From Ophioderma brevispina (Eukaryota > Echinodermata > Ophiuroidea > Amphilepidida > Ophiodermatidae), in assembly GCA_023653785.1 (NCBI GenBank), contig JAMKCH010071837.1:1-64000 (forward strand): a stretch of DNA of 64,000 nucleotides, written 5' to 3'. Below, one piece after another: positions 23,596 to 34,969 of the stretch. Below the pieces are notes generated by a model, which made no database searches, was not told the DNA's origin, and saw only the letters and a program-made list of their open reading frames with translations. Position numbers and translations under genes: made by a program. The number at the start of each line of letters is the position of its first letter. The stretch's first letter is position 1.

Positions 23596-24254
23596 GGGCG
23601 GGTGATTAGCTGCAGGATTATTTGGACAGCCATCTCCAAAAAAGCTCGTGGTATTATCGGTGATGGGTCATTATTTATGCCAGGGGAATGGAGAATTTGA
23701 GGGGAATACCAGAAACATTTGAAATCAGTGGGGGAAGGAGAATGCAAAAATTTTGAATGGAAGTAAAGACAATGTGACATTTTTTACCCCCTCCCTCAAA
23801 AAAAAAAAAAGGTGGGACCCCCATACACACAACATAAAATCTGTAAATAATGACACTCCTTAGAACAGGTTTGTTTGGACCCATCTGATGAATTTCATGC
23901 TGATTTTAGTTTGTAATATTTTTAAATTTCAATGATAATAGTCACTGCAGTGTCCCGCAGACATGGATCATGGCTGGAACAGTCTGGCGTTGTTAAAGGA
24001 ATACGAACACAGGAACGGCGGAAGGCTTGGTGGAGGATGTTGGGTGAATTCTGAGAAATAATGCCCCATGAGAGACACGCAACCCTAAAGGGACAAAGTA
24101 GGGGCGCACTAATATACAACCTGAGTAAAGAGTGTGACTTGGTATCTAAGATGGAGCCTGGTATACCCAAAAACGTGTTTGCATCAAATGTGTCACAATG
24201 TGGCAAGATTATTTAATAAAATGTTCATTATCATGCTTATTACCTAGGTATCAG
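23596..24254. other. Non-coding, no gene recognised
   Basis: Purine-rich GGGGAATGGAG words at 23680-23740 face a CCCCCTCCCTC plus A-run at 23785-23815. A 94-residue minus frame at 23922-24206 has no recognised domain. Confidence 0.4.
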
Positions 24255-24264
24255 ATGAAGGGAT

Positions 24265-24730
24265 GGATATTTGGCTAGTTATCTCAAGGCTAGTAAATTC
24301 AACTCCAGGGGCGCCCCATTAGGCTAGGTATTTTCTGGCTGCTAATAAGGTAGTTTTTTGATCCTCAGGCTAGTTATTTTCGGCACTCAGGTAGTTATTT
24401 TATTTTTGTCCCTGGAAGAATAATTATCGTCCGTGGGAAGAATAATTTTTTGTCTGGCGATAGTAATATTGGTCGCTCAGGTAGTTATTTTTGGTCGCTG
24501 GCTAGTATTTTCTGGTCTCAGGGCTAGTATTTCTTGGTTGCGCCGCTAGTTATTTTATGGTCGTCAGTAGGTATTTTTGGCGTACAGGTAGTTATTTGTG
24601 TTCCCCAGCCTGTTATTTATTGGTGTTCCTGAGACTATTATTGTCTGGTCATTTAGAGTAGGGATTCGTAGAGTAGTTGCGTTCATCAAGCATAGATTTT
24701 CGGGTCCCAGCTAGTATGTTCTGTGCGTAA
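24265..24730 (+). repeat. Degenerate tandem array, left foldback arm
   Basis: Units of about 25-35 bp centred on CTAGTTATTTT-TGGTC followed by a variable CTCAGG or CCCTGG segment. About 15 units are visible. Unit length and spacing vary strongly. Confidence 0.8.
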
Positions 24731-25869
24731 GAGCAAAGAACCAGAACTATTTTTTGCTGGTCCCTCGAGACCCATTAAAGTCCGTTCACTAGGGCATATG
24801 CCTGGATTATCCAGATTACTTAAGGGACGTGTGTATTATATTGATCACATTTTCAATGCTGTTATGTACTGTGGAAGGGGAGGGAAGGGGAAATGTTGTT
24901 CGTTTATCCTCCACAGCTTAAAGCCCACCAAACTCTGAACCATTTTCAAACTTAATTGTCATGTCAGGCAGTAGTCTACTGGGACGTCCTTTGACAAAGC
25001 AGAACTTAGGGTCTTGACCAACTCACGAGGGATGCTTGTGAGGGCTGGAGTTGCAAACTAGAATCTCTTCAACACTTTTTGATTGAGTGCTCATTTTCAA
25101 ATTTTTTGTTATCCAAATAAGTGTGCGCATGTTAGAGATGGCCTAATGGAGATGGCCTCCTAGAGATGGCCTGTGAACCATGAGAAACAAGAGACATGGC
25201 CTTTGATCCTTCAACTTAAGTGTTAAAAGTGCTCCCAGACTTTTAACCAACCAGTTATTCAAGTACAGACATAGATTAAATTGACACCAGGTTTTTTTAA
25301 AGCAGTGCACTTGAATAACTGGTGATTTACACTTAAACAACCTTATTTTTGTGGTATGTTGAATTAACAACCGTGTTTCATTCATACCATGACAGTCTCA
25401 ATCATGGGCATTGGGAGAGTATACATGCAATTTTGTAATTAAGGGTCTCTGCAAAAATGCATTACAGGTATATTTTTCTCTTTAAAATCATACTCACATT
25501 TCATATAAACTGTATTCCACTTAGATATGTTCAGTACTTTACATAACATCTTACAAAAGGCTCACAAACTTTTCGTTTGAAAACTTCTAATTTATCAAAT
25601 GTATGCCATGTGTCACAACCAATTTTCGCATGCAATCGCACTGGCATGGAATACCAACGGTTATGAGTGGTAAGTGCTAATAAATTGTATGGAAATCATA
25701 CAAATTGGTATTACATCTTACTTTGACATATTCCAGGAACTATCCCAACCCATAACCCCAAGAGTCTATGTGATATGTTCTCAATGTCAATTCTCCTGAC
25801 CTTGGAGAGAGATTGTTATATTCTGAATTCCCCTTTTTCTTTCTGCTCTATTAACAATTGTTAAAAATA

Positions 25870-26250
25870 ACTTTGTTTGGGACTAAAAAAACAACTAGCT
25901 TGAGCGACCACAAATAACTAGCCGGGACCAAGAAAATAAATAGCTGAGACCAGAAAATAACTAGCAGAGGGCCAGAAATAATAGCTTTAGCAAAAGAAAT
26001 AACTAGCCTGGGACCAGAACATAATAGCCTGAGCGACAACGTACTGCCATGGGTACAAAAAATTAAGTCTCCCATGGGAAAAATTCGCTCCAAAGGACCA
26101 AATTGAAAATCCCGAGGGACCAATAAAAATAACTAGCCTGAGGTCCAAAAAAATAACTAGCTTAGCAGCCAGAAAATAACTAGCCTAAATGGGGTGCCCG
26201 CTGGAGTTTCTGAATATTTAAATAGCTGGAGCTAACTAGCCAAATATCCA
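25870..26250 (-). repeat. Degenerate tandem array, right foldback arm
   Basis: Complement of the left-arm units, reading AAATAACTAGCCTGAG-ACCAG on the + strand. About 12 units are visible. The outermost unit mirrors the outermost unit of the left arm. Confidence 0.8.
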
Positions 26251-26263
26251 ATCCCCAATGAAG

Positions 26264-26574
26264 ACTGAGCCTAATTAAACTTTCGTGATTGTGACGAATG
26301 CTATTGAAGTATTATTGATTGCAGCCATGCTCTAGGTCTATTAGGATAAATGTTATAGGGTAAGAATGGTTTTTGTTCCTGTGAATGTTTTTATGCTGAT
26401 CTCAATATATCTAATAGTACATTAATTTTGAATTTATAGAAAAAAATGAAAAGATTTTGAAATCTGAGCGCTATTAGTCAGGTCCAGGGTGCAGAGGGTT
26501 CAAGTTAGGGTTGGGGGTCAGAGTCAGGGTGTGGCAAGGGCTATGGTAGTGTTAAGTAAGAAGCATATGTCATA
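26264..26574. other. Short non-coding stretch
   Basis: A GGGTTCAAGTTAGGGTTGGGG-like GGGT-rich patch lies at 26480-26545. Nothing else is recognised. Confidence 0.35.
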
Positions 26575-27000
26575 GGGTGATTGCAATCTAGTCTTGATAA
26601 TGTGCTCTGACAACATTGAGTAAGGAATTGTTGCAATTCTAGTGTTTACACCGTGACAATAGGAGTGGGTTCAGTGTTCAGTGAGATACCTATCAACACG
26701 ATTCTTTCAATAATGATCATTAACCTATAAAAAAGACACAAGATGGTCATAAATTGTTTGGGTGGTGTAGAGGAAAATAATGAACTTGTCATGGGTTATT
26801 CAAATAGTCTTGATAAGGTGCTCTGACAACATTGGTAAGGATTGAACGTTGGCTATTCTAGTGTTTACACCGTGAAATTATGAGATTGAGGGCAGGGAGA
26901 TACCTTATCAAACACAGATTTCTTTTCCAATAATGATCATAACTAATAAAAAAAGACCCAAATGGATAAATGTTTGGGTGGTGTTGTAGAGGAAAATAAT
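26575..27000 (+). repeat. Tandem duplication, period 216 bp
   Basis: AGTCTTGATAA-GTGCTCTGAC begins at about 26590 and again at about 26806. Both copies continue through ATTCTAGTGTTTACACCGTG, GAGATACC, TTCAATAATGATCAT, AAAAAAGAC and TTTGGGTGGTGT-AGAGGAAAATAAT. The copies differ at many positions, so the duplication is old. Confidence 0.85.
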
Positions 27001-28064
27001 TATGCCAGCAATCAAATCAACAAAGTGTAACAGAGGGGAAAGGAAGATCAAACGGGGCAGAGAAAAGTGGGCAATGTGGGAGGAAACTTGACATCTATAT
27101 GTTTAGTCCCAAGAAAGAAATTTACTTTTATATTGAAATTTTTGCAGAAAATAATTCTAGGAATCCTTAAAGTGCAATAATATTATCAAAATGTGTCACA
27201 AAATAATCCTTCTTTGTAGATACTCCTTTTGTTTGCATGAAATTCTCACAAGTTGGCATCATATCCAGAGGATATTTTGTAATCAGAAACGCTTTTAAAA
27301 CCATGACGTTATTTAACAGCATGTTTTTAAAGGTGTTCTTGTTCTGGATTTAAGAGTGCTGTTGCTCATCTACGGAATTATGAGAGCCGCAATTGCATTC
27401 ACTCACCACCGACCAAGAGTTTTGGGGAAACAACTTGCATGTTGTTTTGGGAGACGTTGCTGGGCATAATTAATTGCAATGCCCGATTTCACAAAAATCT
27501 GGGCTGTATATGTTTATTCGAGTTGAAAAATACTTACATATGTGTATAAAACCAACCCATACTTTAGCTTGTAATATGATAATAGGAAAGAAGTCGGGCA
27601 AAATATTTTGCAGATTTGAGATGAGAATCATACTGAGTATTTCTATCAATACCATAAATCTCAGGTTTTAATGTGGTGAGTGATGGAGTCTATATATGTA
27701 GTTATCCAGATAGGGCCCCTTAACTTCGAATTCACTCCAGACACCAGACGTGTGATAAATAGTATATGAGAACTATACAGAGAGTTGCTGCATTGATTGA
27801 AATTGTGCAGTCAGAACTTTCGCGATCAGTGCCTCATGGGGCCTATGGACTTATAGGTAATAAGTGTCAACTATAGTAGACGATGTGATGCTATTGCATG
27901 CCAAGGAGGACTAGTGTCCACTAACTCCCAGCTAATGAACTTCCGGTAGTATGCTCATATGGGAAATTAAACATTATGCCTATTGTCTGGTGTCTCTAAG
28001 GGTGTTCTAAAAAGAATGTATTTACTTTGATTAATGTGTGGAATTTATTGTTTTGTATATTAAA
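27001..28064. other. Non-coding, no gene recognised
   Basis: Frames on both strands at 27470-27671 overlap one another and have no domain. No complete element is seen. Confidence 0.4.
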
Positions 28065-29520
28065 GGTGCAACTGTAGATTACTAACAGGTGTTCCCTAAA
28101 TTAAAATGTGTAAAATTATGAGTTTTGTACTAATGTTAGAAGTCATTCTATCAAAACAAATATCTGTAGGAAATGCGTAAGGGCAGTGTCATAGCTTGAG
28201 TTGGCTCGAGTATCTATTTGTTTGTAAATCGCAACTATTGAAGAGTGTATGTAATAAGTTTACAATTTTAATTAAAAAATTGGACGATTAAACCCGATGA
28301 TGGCATCAGATTAATGTAAAAATTCCATATTTTGAGGGAAGGAAAAATATAAAAAAACATGAATTTTGCCCCAAAATTTCAGACAGCATTAACAAAAACA
28401 GATTTTGAATTTTCATGATTTCTATTTATGTTTATGAAAAGACACAAGTGTTTAGGGAGTTTTTTTCATTTTTGAAAATAGAGCTTTACTTTCGGAAATT
28501 AGGAAAATGTCAAAGAAGTGTGATTTTTACCTTTATTTTCCAAAAGTTGAGTATATTATTGGAGAATATCTTTAGTTAGAAATAGAAAAAATGAAAAATT
28601 GAGAAAAACCTTCCCATAGAGAAAACGATGCGATCGTAGGAAGTTAAACATTGCCTTTAACTTCTGGGTATTGTTGGAGTTATTTTTTGAAAATTTGCCA
28701 AATTTTGCGAAAATGACACATTGAGAAAATCTGTGTTAGTAAAAAAGTGACTTTTCACCTCATTTCAAGCTGTCTCTGTCTCAAATAACTTTACCTTTAA
28801 CTTTCAAAAATGAGTATGTTGTGCAAGTGATGAAAATACATCTTTATTACTTCCTATTGAATCAAACTCCTTGTCTCATTCTCCATAAATCAGAAGAAAT
28901 TGAAATTTCATCTGGTCTAAATTAGCACTTTGTTTACATTTTCAAATATATTTTTCGTTTTTTCCAAGATGCGTTCGCGCAAAAGTAACATTAACACACG
29001 CACGCTTCATTACGCAGCAAAATCACCACGCGAGCGATGCTGCGCCTTGCGCTGAACGGCCGTGTAATGTGCTTAACTTCCCGCCGTTAAAGAACCATGT
29101 GTTTTTGTGACTTTAAATGGTCAAATAGCTGCTTTTAAATCTGGAAAAAATACAACGTCAAGGATTTCTCATCGGATTCCCCTTTGTTGGTAACGATAGA
29201 ACACAGTTGATGTTTAAACTGTGCAAAATCAGAAATTCTTGTAAAAACAAAGCACTAGGGTTAACGGTGCCCTTAAGCTGATTATGAGGCCCCTATTTCT
29301 TGGTACAAAACTTGTGCAATTTTAAATTTCCTTCCTTTGGAGGCAAATAGGAAATTCAGCATAAAATAATTTGTTTTCAAAAAAGATACCAAATCAGATT
29401 TTTTTTAAAAGACAATTCTGTAGCCACATACAAGGTAGAAAATCTACTGAGCATCTATTCTATATATGAAATAACTACGTAGCACAGAAATATGTGACCG
29501 CCATGATTTGAAATCTCTAA
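28065..29520 (+). mobile_element. TTAA MITE family H, expanded or interrupted copy
   Basis: A left end AGGTGCAACTGTAGATT follows TTAA at 28061-28064, and a right part (29280-29520) aligns with the family H copy at 21278-21615, ending in TTTGAAATCTCT without the terminal AGG complement. Between them lies about 800 bp not present in the short copy. This includes a CpG-rich patch at 28970-29090 (GCGTTCGCGC, CACGCGAGCGATGCTGCGCC), so it is either an insertion or a longer parental element. Confidence 0.45.
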
Positions 29521-30825
29521 AACTGAATTTCAATTCAACATTATTTTTCTGTTTCTTTTGTTTATTTGTCTTAATTGTCACCCAATGACTTAATAAAAAC
29601 TAAGTTCATTTGAATGGGTTATAACCGTATTTTGTAGCACCTTAATTTGTTTATGAAAAATTTATTATGAAATGCTTGAAAACCCCAGGTAAACCTTGAG
29701 AAAGCATCATAATGTTACTTTTTGTTTCTGATTGATTTCCATTTTGTTACAACTCTTAACTTCAGACTGAAAGCAACCTAATATAACTCCGGGATATAAC
29801 TAGATGTTTTCGTGAATGTAGGAGGTGCGAGGCTTCTGTCCCTGAAAACGACTGCAATGCGATTCAGTGGAGGCTAAATCTTTGCAATCACTTGACTTTT
29901 TTTCGTTTAATGTCAAGTTTTTTAATTTAGATCCGAATTCTGCGACTTAATCCTTCACTTTCAAGCTACTCCTTCACATTTGAAATATAGTGTCTGGATT
30001 CCCTAAGTGCCTTTAATGATTAAAGCACATTGACTAATGGATGTGGGCATGTTTGTAATGTCTTTAATATGCAGGCTAGTGAAAGTAAAAGAAGTTCCTG
30101 ATACATTACACATGCAACTATGGGCTGTTGCTTTTCAAAAATGAGATCATAAGGATTGATTTGATATTTTCTGTGGTTAATCTGCAGCTCACTTTCCAAC
30201 AGTTCAAAAATACAGCGAGAGTTCACCCAAACAAGTTTGCTTGTATGCTAGTTCACCGCAAGAAAAATTGGCAAAATGATTTTCCAGATTTTGATGCTAA
30301 TCTAATATCGAAATGGTTGTTGACAGTCAGCCTGAACCTGTGGGCATCTGCTAAACCACTTGATCTCTGCACACTAGTCAGGTATCTCAGATCAGACACA
30401 GTTCTCTGCTCTTTTACTTGATAGGGTCACAGAAAACAAACTTATGTTATGTATACTTGAATAAACCTGGCTTTTTGGTGGTTTAGGGCCTCAGGCTAAA
30501 AAGGGAACAAGTTTGTTTCCCGAAGATCATATGTATTTAATTTAGAAGAACATTTTAGTCCATTTCAAGTCAAGTTTTGTTTTTAAAATGAAATCTAAGA
30601 AGAAAATCATTATTTTGCAAGCTTGTTTTCACTATTTAGGATACCTGTCATTTGTAGCTGCCAGTGCCAGTGATGTATCAGGAGCTTATATAAGATCATG
30701 TCAGGGATGGATGTTGAGCCGTGTGAACCAAAACCCCAATTTTCTGAAATTTTCCCTTTTTTATGAAGGGATGGACTCAAAACTTTTCACCTATCCACTA
30801 GCAATGACTTAACTTGGTAACTTAA
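29521..30825. other. Non-coding, no gene recognised
   Basis: One open segment at 30188-30381 is bounded by TCTGCAG and CAG|GTATCT, but it begins in phase 0 and therefore cannot join the phase-1 exon at 17610. It is not annotated as an exon. Confidence 0.35.
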
Positions 30826-31184
30826 AGGCTGACTCAGAGATTTCGAAATATAATTATTTTGAGTAGAAATTAAAAATAGTCATCTAGAACTAAAGATAGC
30901 CACCTTAAATGTTCAATTCCAAAGTTAGAGATGAATCAGATTTTCCGTTTTCATACAGTAAACATTTATGCACAGTATAACAGTACCATAGGATACCGTG
31001 TATAACAAAATTTCCGGATCCGGAATTTTATAATAAAGTTGTGATTTTCTACATGAAGGACTTTGATTTGAGCTTAGCTATTTCACACAATGATTGGCAT
31101 ATGGACAAGCATTATGTACATGCAAAAAACACGATTTGTTTGAAAATTGAGTACGCCCTCATCGGGAAATCTCTGAGTCAGCCT
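30826..31184 (+). mobile_element. TTAA MITE, family C copy 1
   Basis: Terminal repeats AGGCTGACTCAGAGATTTC are perfect at both ends (left and complement at right), flanked by TTAA at 30822-30825 and 31185-31188. Length is 359 bp. The centre carries TTCCGGATCCGGAA near 31012. Copies at 31342, 43331 and 57139. Confidence 0.92.
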
Positions 31185-31341
31185 TTAACTCAATACCCAG
31201 CACTGCCTAGTTCTGAAACTACTAAAAATGACAACATTTCCTTGCAGCACCAGACTTTTTATTTTACCAACAAATTTTGACATTGAAAGACTGAAACCTC
31301 CTCCCCTACCCCATCTCACCCAGACAACTAACACACCTTAA

Positions 31342-31705
31342 AGTCCTGACTCAAGAGAATTTCAAATATTATTTTTCTGTGTAATAATGAAAATAGTCAA
31401 TCTAAACTAAAATAGTCAACCTAAAATGCACAATACCTAAACTGAGATGAATCGTATTTTCGTTTTGGATCAGTAGACATTTATGTGTAGTATTCCGTCC
31501 CATTAGGATACTGTGTATAACAAAAATTCCGGATCCGGAATTTTTAAAACAATTTGTGATTTTTCTATATGAAGAATTTTTGAATTTAAGCTTTAGCATT
31601 TCACACAGTATTAGTATATGGACCAAGCATGATGTACATGCAAAAAACACGAGTTTTTTGGAAATTGAGGGCGCCCTACCTCAGGAAAGCTCTGAGTCGG
31701 GGCCT
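31342..31705 (+). mobile_element. TTAA MITE, family C copy 2 (diverged)
   Basis: Ends are AGTCCTGACTCAAGAGAATTTC and the complement of AGGCCCCGACTCAGAG, flanked by TTAA at 31338-31341 and 31706-31709. The interior matches copy 1 throughout, including TTCCGGATCCGGAA near 31528. It lies only 150 bp from copy 1 in the same orientation. Confidence 0.88.
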
Positions 31706-31709
31706 TTAA

Positions 31710-32326
31710 CACATCGCATCCATGCACCCGCTCCACCTCTCTACATCACATCTCTTCTCAAATCAGCCGTGTTATCAGCCCAGTCAATTTTGAATTATTG
31801 ACAGTAGAAGAAAACACATGATTTCCACTTTATAATAATGCTCAAATTTGTGACAGTATAGAACACTTAGTCAGTTTTGAACACTCAGTTATTTATAAGA
31901 AAATGTCTACAAGTCAATACTTCAAAGATTGAAAGTATCCATTTTGAGAAGAAAGACTTAAAGGTTAATCATTTTTCAGGTTGCCAAGTGGATTTTCTGA
32001 TCAAAATAAAGTTAGAGCAGAGAAGATGTTTTGAGATGTCACTTGTGTTAAAGTGGTCTAGTTGGATAGACATAATTTTAACTTGTAATATGTGAGAGGC
32101 TGTCTCTAATGGAATAAAGTGCAACACTATTATGTGAAAATATGTATAGGGTAACAGACTGTGTATAAGAACCAATTATTAATTAGCTTTTGAGGACTTT
32201 GATTTTTAATTTTCCCAAAGGTGTGTTTAAGTGCAAAAGGCTCCACAAGGCATAGACTAGGCATGTAGTTTACGAGCTCTACACACTCACACACACCTTA
32301 ATTTTAAGATGTATAATATTTAACAA
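31710..32326. other. Non-coding, no gene recognised
   Basis: AT-rich sequence without recognised structure. Confidence 0.35.
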
Positions 32327-32330
32327 TTAA

Positions 32331-32640
32331 AGGGGCATTTCGTGATCCACAGCCTCGTCCCCCGACTTACCTAAAAAAATGTTGAGATTTTATATCATCT
32401 GAACTGTTAGCCTTAGTAATCCACGTGTGCCCAATCGTAAGTGCAAATTCGGTCGCATCTGTAAGAAATTCGCAATTTTGTATTTTCACAGTAGCCTATG
32501 GGACCGTGGGAAACGATCAATTGCTCCTAACACAAAACCGCAAGATTGGGATCAGCTCAAATTTTGAGCGTAAGCTTTTCTCAAGGATATCTAGTGATCA
32601 ATGAATAAAACAGAAGGTGCTGAAATCACGAAATGCACCT
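32331..32640 (-). mobile_element. TTAA MITE, family A copy 3 (hairpin deleted)
   Basis: Inverted relative to copies 1 and 2: the left end is AGGGGCATTTCGTGAT and the right end is the complement of AGGTGCATTTCGTGAT. TTAA flanks at 32327-32330 and 32641-32644. At 310 bp it is 28 bp shorter, because 27 bp covering most of the internal CTGTCCG-CGGACAG hairpin are missing near 32488. Confidence 0.9.
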
Positions 32641-32644
32641 TTAA

Positions 32645-32842
32645 TTCTTTGGGCCTCACTCAGTCTCAGTCAGAGCAAACATTTGTGTTTTTTCTTCAAA
32701 TGTTTTAAATTCTGAATATTCATGATCACATTTTGAATGACATGTAAACTGCTTTCGAATGAGTCCAAACAATCGTTGTCTTAGGTCAGTGACTTTTGAT
32801 GAGGCTTGGGAAGCCATTTTAAAAGCCATTCTGGTTGAAAGG
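32645..32842 (+). mobile_element. Dispersed repeat F, TTAA-bounded copy
   Basis: It begins TTCTTTGGGCC after TTAA 32641-32644 and ends GAAAGGG before TTAA 32843-32846. The core GAGTCCAAACAATCGTTGTC and TTAGGTCAGTG matches the family. Its left TTAA is the same one that bounds the family A copy on its left. Confidence 0.65.
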
Positions 32843-32846
32843 GTTA

Positions 32847-33491
32847 ATATGTGATAATATATGAAAGATAAAAAATTACACATCAAATGTGGGTTTGCCA
32901 GATACCTCCAGGAAACAAATTTGCTTTTCTAAGCCACACATCAGAATAGTAGAATAACATCTAAGGCCACCTGTTAGATACCTCATGAGTATGATGAGAG
33001 AAACAAGTTTTTGTTGCAATATTGTTCCCTAGTGTGGTGAACTCTGGACATGAGATATGAATAGAAAGCTTACTATGCCTGGGTGGACGTGAACTTGATG
33101 AGTATCCAATGTGTAGTAATGTCTCTACTCATAGCATTAGTACATGATGTAGTGTTGTGTTGCCACAAGAGGATTACGACCATCACCTCCCATTTTCTAA
33201 GAATTTACTTGCGTTTGCTGATTTGCCAGACACTCCCAAAGTACAGCATAGCAAAGATATTGCATGGAATTGTACTTACAAAAAAACTATTTAGACAGGC
33301 TGCAAGCACATCATTAATAATAAGGTTTATGATACAAAGTTACGTGCAATCTCGTACTATTCGAGATGCCTGTCATCTGCTTTACAATCATGGTTTTTGC
33401 ATTTAAAGTTTGTCAAACTCAATGATAGAAGTAAATATTGAAGTCGTATTGAAGTTATGGAGCTTAAAAATCTTAATTAATTATGCTCTCT
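32847..33491. other. Non-coding, no gene recognised
   Basis: A 107-residue plus frame at 33083-33406 has no recognisable domain and no splice context. It may be decayed LINE sequence upstream of the fragment at 33492. Confidence 0.35.
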
Positions 33492-33659
33492 AATGCTCTT
33501 GTCATTCCAAACTTTGATTGTGCCAGCAGTGTTTGGTCTAATTGTTCTATAACCGATCAATCTCACCTTCAAGTTCTACGCCACAGATTAGTTAGAATTG
33601 TGACTGGGGTAAAACAGACCTCCTTTTCTGGGTCCATATGACTTGATCTAACAGAACTT
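33492..33659 (+). mobile_element. LINE ORF2 C-terminal relic
   Basis: The + frame from 33492 reads NALVIPNFDCASSVWSNCS, then DQSHLQVLRHRLVRIVTG, then TSFSGSI and a stop. This matches the segment after the reverse-transcriptase thumb in L2/CR1-type LINEs (S.hFDYCSSVW.NCS....LQ.LQNRAARIITG). Only about 55 codons are preserved. Confidence 0.75.
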
Positions 33660-34781
33660 AGGGGCCAGATTCACAAAATATCCTGTATACTTTGACATGC
33701 ATCATGGCAAGCCGAAGTAGACACAATTGTTAAGGCAACGATCATGTCGGGCTGTTGTACTTTGCTGACCAGTTATAGCTGAAGCAGGCATTCTTAGGAC
33801 ATGTCATAACTCACTACCTCAGATATCATTTCAGAATCTGCTTCTGATTTCCCATTTGATTTTTGATTTCAATTACTGAAAAACCTAGAGGTCCTTAGTC
33901 CATGACACTTTAGGCTACATGAATTTGGAAAATTCGGCTATAGTACTGAAATTACCGTTGGAAAATTGTTAGAATGAAACTACGCCCTCAATTTGGTTAA
34001 GAGTGTTTCGTGAAACCTGGATATCATGAGCCTGAATGGCAGGCAGGTGAACACAGCTGATGGATAAAGGAAACGAATATGCTGTGTTGTTTCATATCGG
34101 ATCCTTGATGGAAAAAACGGAAAATGGAAAAATCTGGAATAATTTAGCTGTGACAGATGGGAGGTATGACTCATATGTTAAAAGTTACCCAGTTTCCATA
34201 TCATATACAAAAAAATTATTATTATTATAGGAAAGAAAAAATAGTACAGAAGGCATTTAAGTTGTTATTGTCCTGATGTATTAACCTATCTGCAGATCTG
34301 AAAGGCACCACTCTCAGTCAGAAGAGGATCAGAAATGTGACTTAGAGAATAGGCCCCTACTCTTGGAGTCCTGGGAGGGGGTGTTAGGCCATATGCAAGA
34401 TACCAAACTATACCATGGAAAATGAGACTACATGAGCTACAATATGCTCATCTCCAAGGACAAAGTTAACTGAAACTATAACTCTGTATTCTGGGGATCA
34501 GAAATCATACTAAAAACCAGGGGCTGAGTGCATTCACATTATACACTGGTCACTAGTTAACGGGGGGGGGGGGGGTTTTGTGATTTGTATTGTGGGTTGG
34601 GATCTGTGAAATAGTGTATCTTAGGGCTGTGTGTCATTGACCTAATACACTGAGCTTAACAGAGAGGGTAATATCCTTGAAGATATTGCACATCACTTAT
34701 AAATAATGCCAAAAACACATATCAATAGCACATGGCTACATTATGGTACTTGTACAGAACCTGGGCCATACACTATGAGTT
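33660..34781. other. Non-coding with a decayed repeat E and a poly-G run
   Basis: Words ATGAGCTACAATATGCTCAT and CCAAGGACAAAGTTAACTGA at 34430-34470 belong to repeat family E. A run of about 14 G followed by TTTTG lies at 34562-34579. No gene is seen. Confidence 0.4.
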
Positions 34782-34969
34782 AGTAAAATCTCAATCCCTT
34801 GGCACAGTTCAGTAGCTTTCATTCGCCAATGTATTTAGAAAATATACTCCTGGTTTTTTGGTATGATATATGATACCCAGATCACACAAGGTCAGTTCAT
34901 GTCAATGTGAACAAGTACAACCCACTGAACTGTGTCCTTGGTAGATGAGTATATTGTAACTCATAGTGA
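34782..34969 (+). repeat. Dispersed repeat E copy 1
   Basis: Nearly identical to 41391-41579. It runs AGTAAAATCTCAATCCCTTG, GCACAGTTCAGTAGCTTTCA, ATGATATATGATACC, then ACTGAACTGTGTCCTTGG. The first and last blocks are complementary (CTTGGCACAGTTCAGTAG versus CACTGAACTGTGTCCTTGG), so the unit can fold on itself. Partial copies lie near 58225, 59030, 59210 and 61905. Confidence 0.8.

Larger units (their letters stand above)
24261..26256. mobile_element. TU-like foldback element with tandem-repeat arms
   Basis: The left arm begins GGATGGATATTTGGCTAGTT and the right arm is its complement, ending at 26256. Both arms share, in mirrored order, CTCCAG-GGG-GCCCCATT-AGGCTAG and TATTTTCTGGCTGCTAA. The arms then become degenerate tandem arrays of GGCTAGTTATTTTTGGTC-type units. 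A 6-bp flank ATGAAG occurs at 24255-24260 and 26258-26263 as a candidate target duplication. Sea-urchin TU elements are known to have arms made of tandem repeats, so the architecture fits that class. The roughly 1.1-kb centre (24730-25870) has no recognised gene and may be captured DNA. Confidence 0.8.

Noticed and set aside
30188..30381. Open segment bounded by TCTGCAG and CAG|GTATCT, 64 codons
   Set aside because: It begins in phase 0 and ends in phase 2, so it cannot join the exons ending at 17688 or starting at 36841. No domain is recognised and the surroundings are AT-rich.
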